Program-made: the position numbers and the translations under genes
Assembly (NCBI RefSeq): GCF_000472705.1
Contig: NZ_AXAE01000030.1
Coordinates: 16,653-80,652 of the forward strand
Length of the DNA: 64,000 nt
Reading direction: 5' to 3'
Source of the DNA: Mesorhizobium erdmanii USDA 3471
GTDB taxonomy: Bacteria > Pseudomonadota > Alphaproteobacteria > Rhizobiales > Rhizobiaceae
Part shown: positions 63,975-64,000 of the stretch, one piece after another
How positions within the stretch are numbered: the first letter of the stretch is position 1
Layout: each line of letters begins with the position of its first letter
Notes under the pieces: model-generated
Told to the model about the DNA's origin: nothing
Database searches by the model: none
The model's input: the letters and a program-made list of their open reading frames with translations, nothing else

Positions 63975-64000
63975 GCCCCATCAAAGCCTGGGATCAAACA
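63975..64000 (-). repeat. Right terminal inverted repeat of the IS481-family element
   Basis: Read from 64000 inward it starts TGTTTGATCCC. It lies 31-56 bases before the transposase start and probably overlaps its promoter. Confidence 0.8.

Larger units (their letters stand above)
62957..64000. mobile_element. IS481-family insertion sequence, complete to the window end
   Basis: Terminal repeats are TGTTTGGTCCCGGCATTTGC (from 62957) and, read inward from 64000, TGTTTGATCCCAGGCTTTGA. They agree at 20 of the first 26 positions. The element is about 1044 bases and carries one intact transposase. Its outer end coincides with the last base of the window, so the target duplication cannot be checked. 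It lies 117 bases downstream of tRNA-His. Confidence 0.88.

Overview
The window reads as chromosomal DNA of a rhizobial alphaproteobacterium, most likely Mesorhizobium or a close relative. This rests on the high-GC gene content, the Brucella-type PdhS kinase, CtrA-type TTAA-N7-TTAA boxes, an Entner-Doudoroff zwf-pgl-edd cluster, a tRNA-His without the usual G-1, and intergenic palindromic repeats of a kind I associate with Mesorhizobium. The genus is inferred from gene content; no search was run.

Layout. 1-8.0 kb holds a Tad/Flp pilus locus split into two divergent arms: pilA-cpaB-cpaC-lipoprotein leftward and cpaF-tadB-tadC-tadD-cpaA rightward, with a perfect CtrA box before pilA. 8.3-13.7 kb has an ICMT-like methyltransferase behind a second CtrA box, a histidine-rich membrane protein of unknown function, a DUF882 murein-peptidase-like protein and a multicopper oxidase. 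13.7-17.6 kb has a galactitol-type PTS (IIB, IIA, IIC) facing a COG4091 dehydrogenase. proC follows. 18.6-28.0 kb is a surface-polysaccharide cluster (Wzy, three or four transferases, Wzx, Wzz). 28.2-32.1 kb has folD, a GlxA-type regulator, a gene remnant and a secreted VWA protein.

32.1-36.2 kb is edd-pgl-zwf. 36.5-39.9 kb has an SDR, an unusual Mur-ligase-like protein, a mosaic of intergenic repeats and an SH3 protein. 40.1-43.0 kb carries PuuA/PuuB-like putrescine genes, and 49.3-53.4 kb a PotFGHI-type polyamine importer. Between them lie a HAD phosphatase, a degenerate receiver protein, isocitrate lyase with a divergent RamB/ScfR-like regulator, and an EamA exporter. 53.4-62.7 kb has an AsmA protein, acetoacetyl-CoA synthetase, the cell-cycle kinase PdhS behind a third CtrA box, a phasin, and a small RNA with three hairpins that share an ACCTCCTCCC loop (cuckoo/CcsR type). 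The window closes with tRNA-His and an IS481-family element whose outer repeat ends on the last base.

Two functional threads recur. One is cell-cycle control: CtrA boxes precede pilA, pdhS and the methyltransferase gene, and PdhS itself feeds the DivK-CtrA pathway. The other is carbon storage and C2/C4 metabolism: phasin, acetoacetyl-CoA synthetase, isocitrate lyase and its probable regulator. All genes appear intact apart from the two cut by the window edge or reduced to a remnant. There is no CRISPR array, prophage or rRNA operon.
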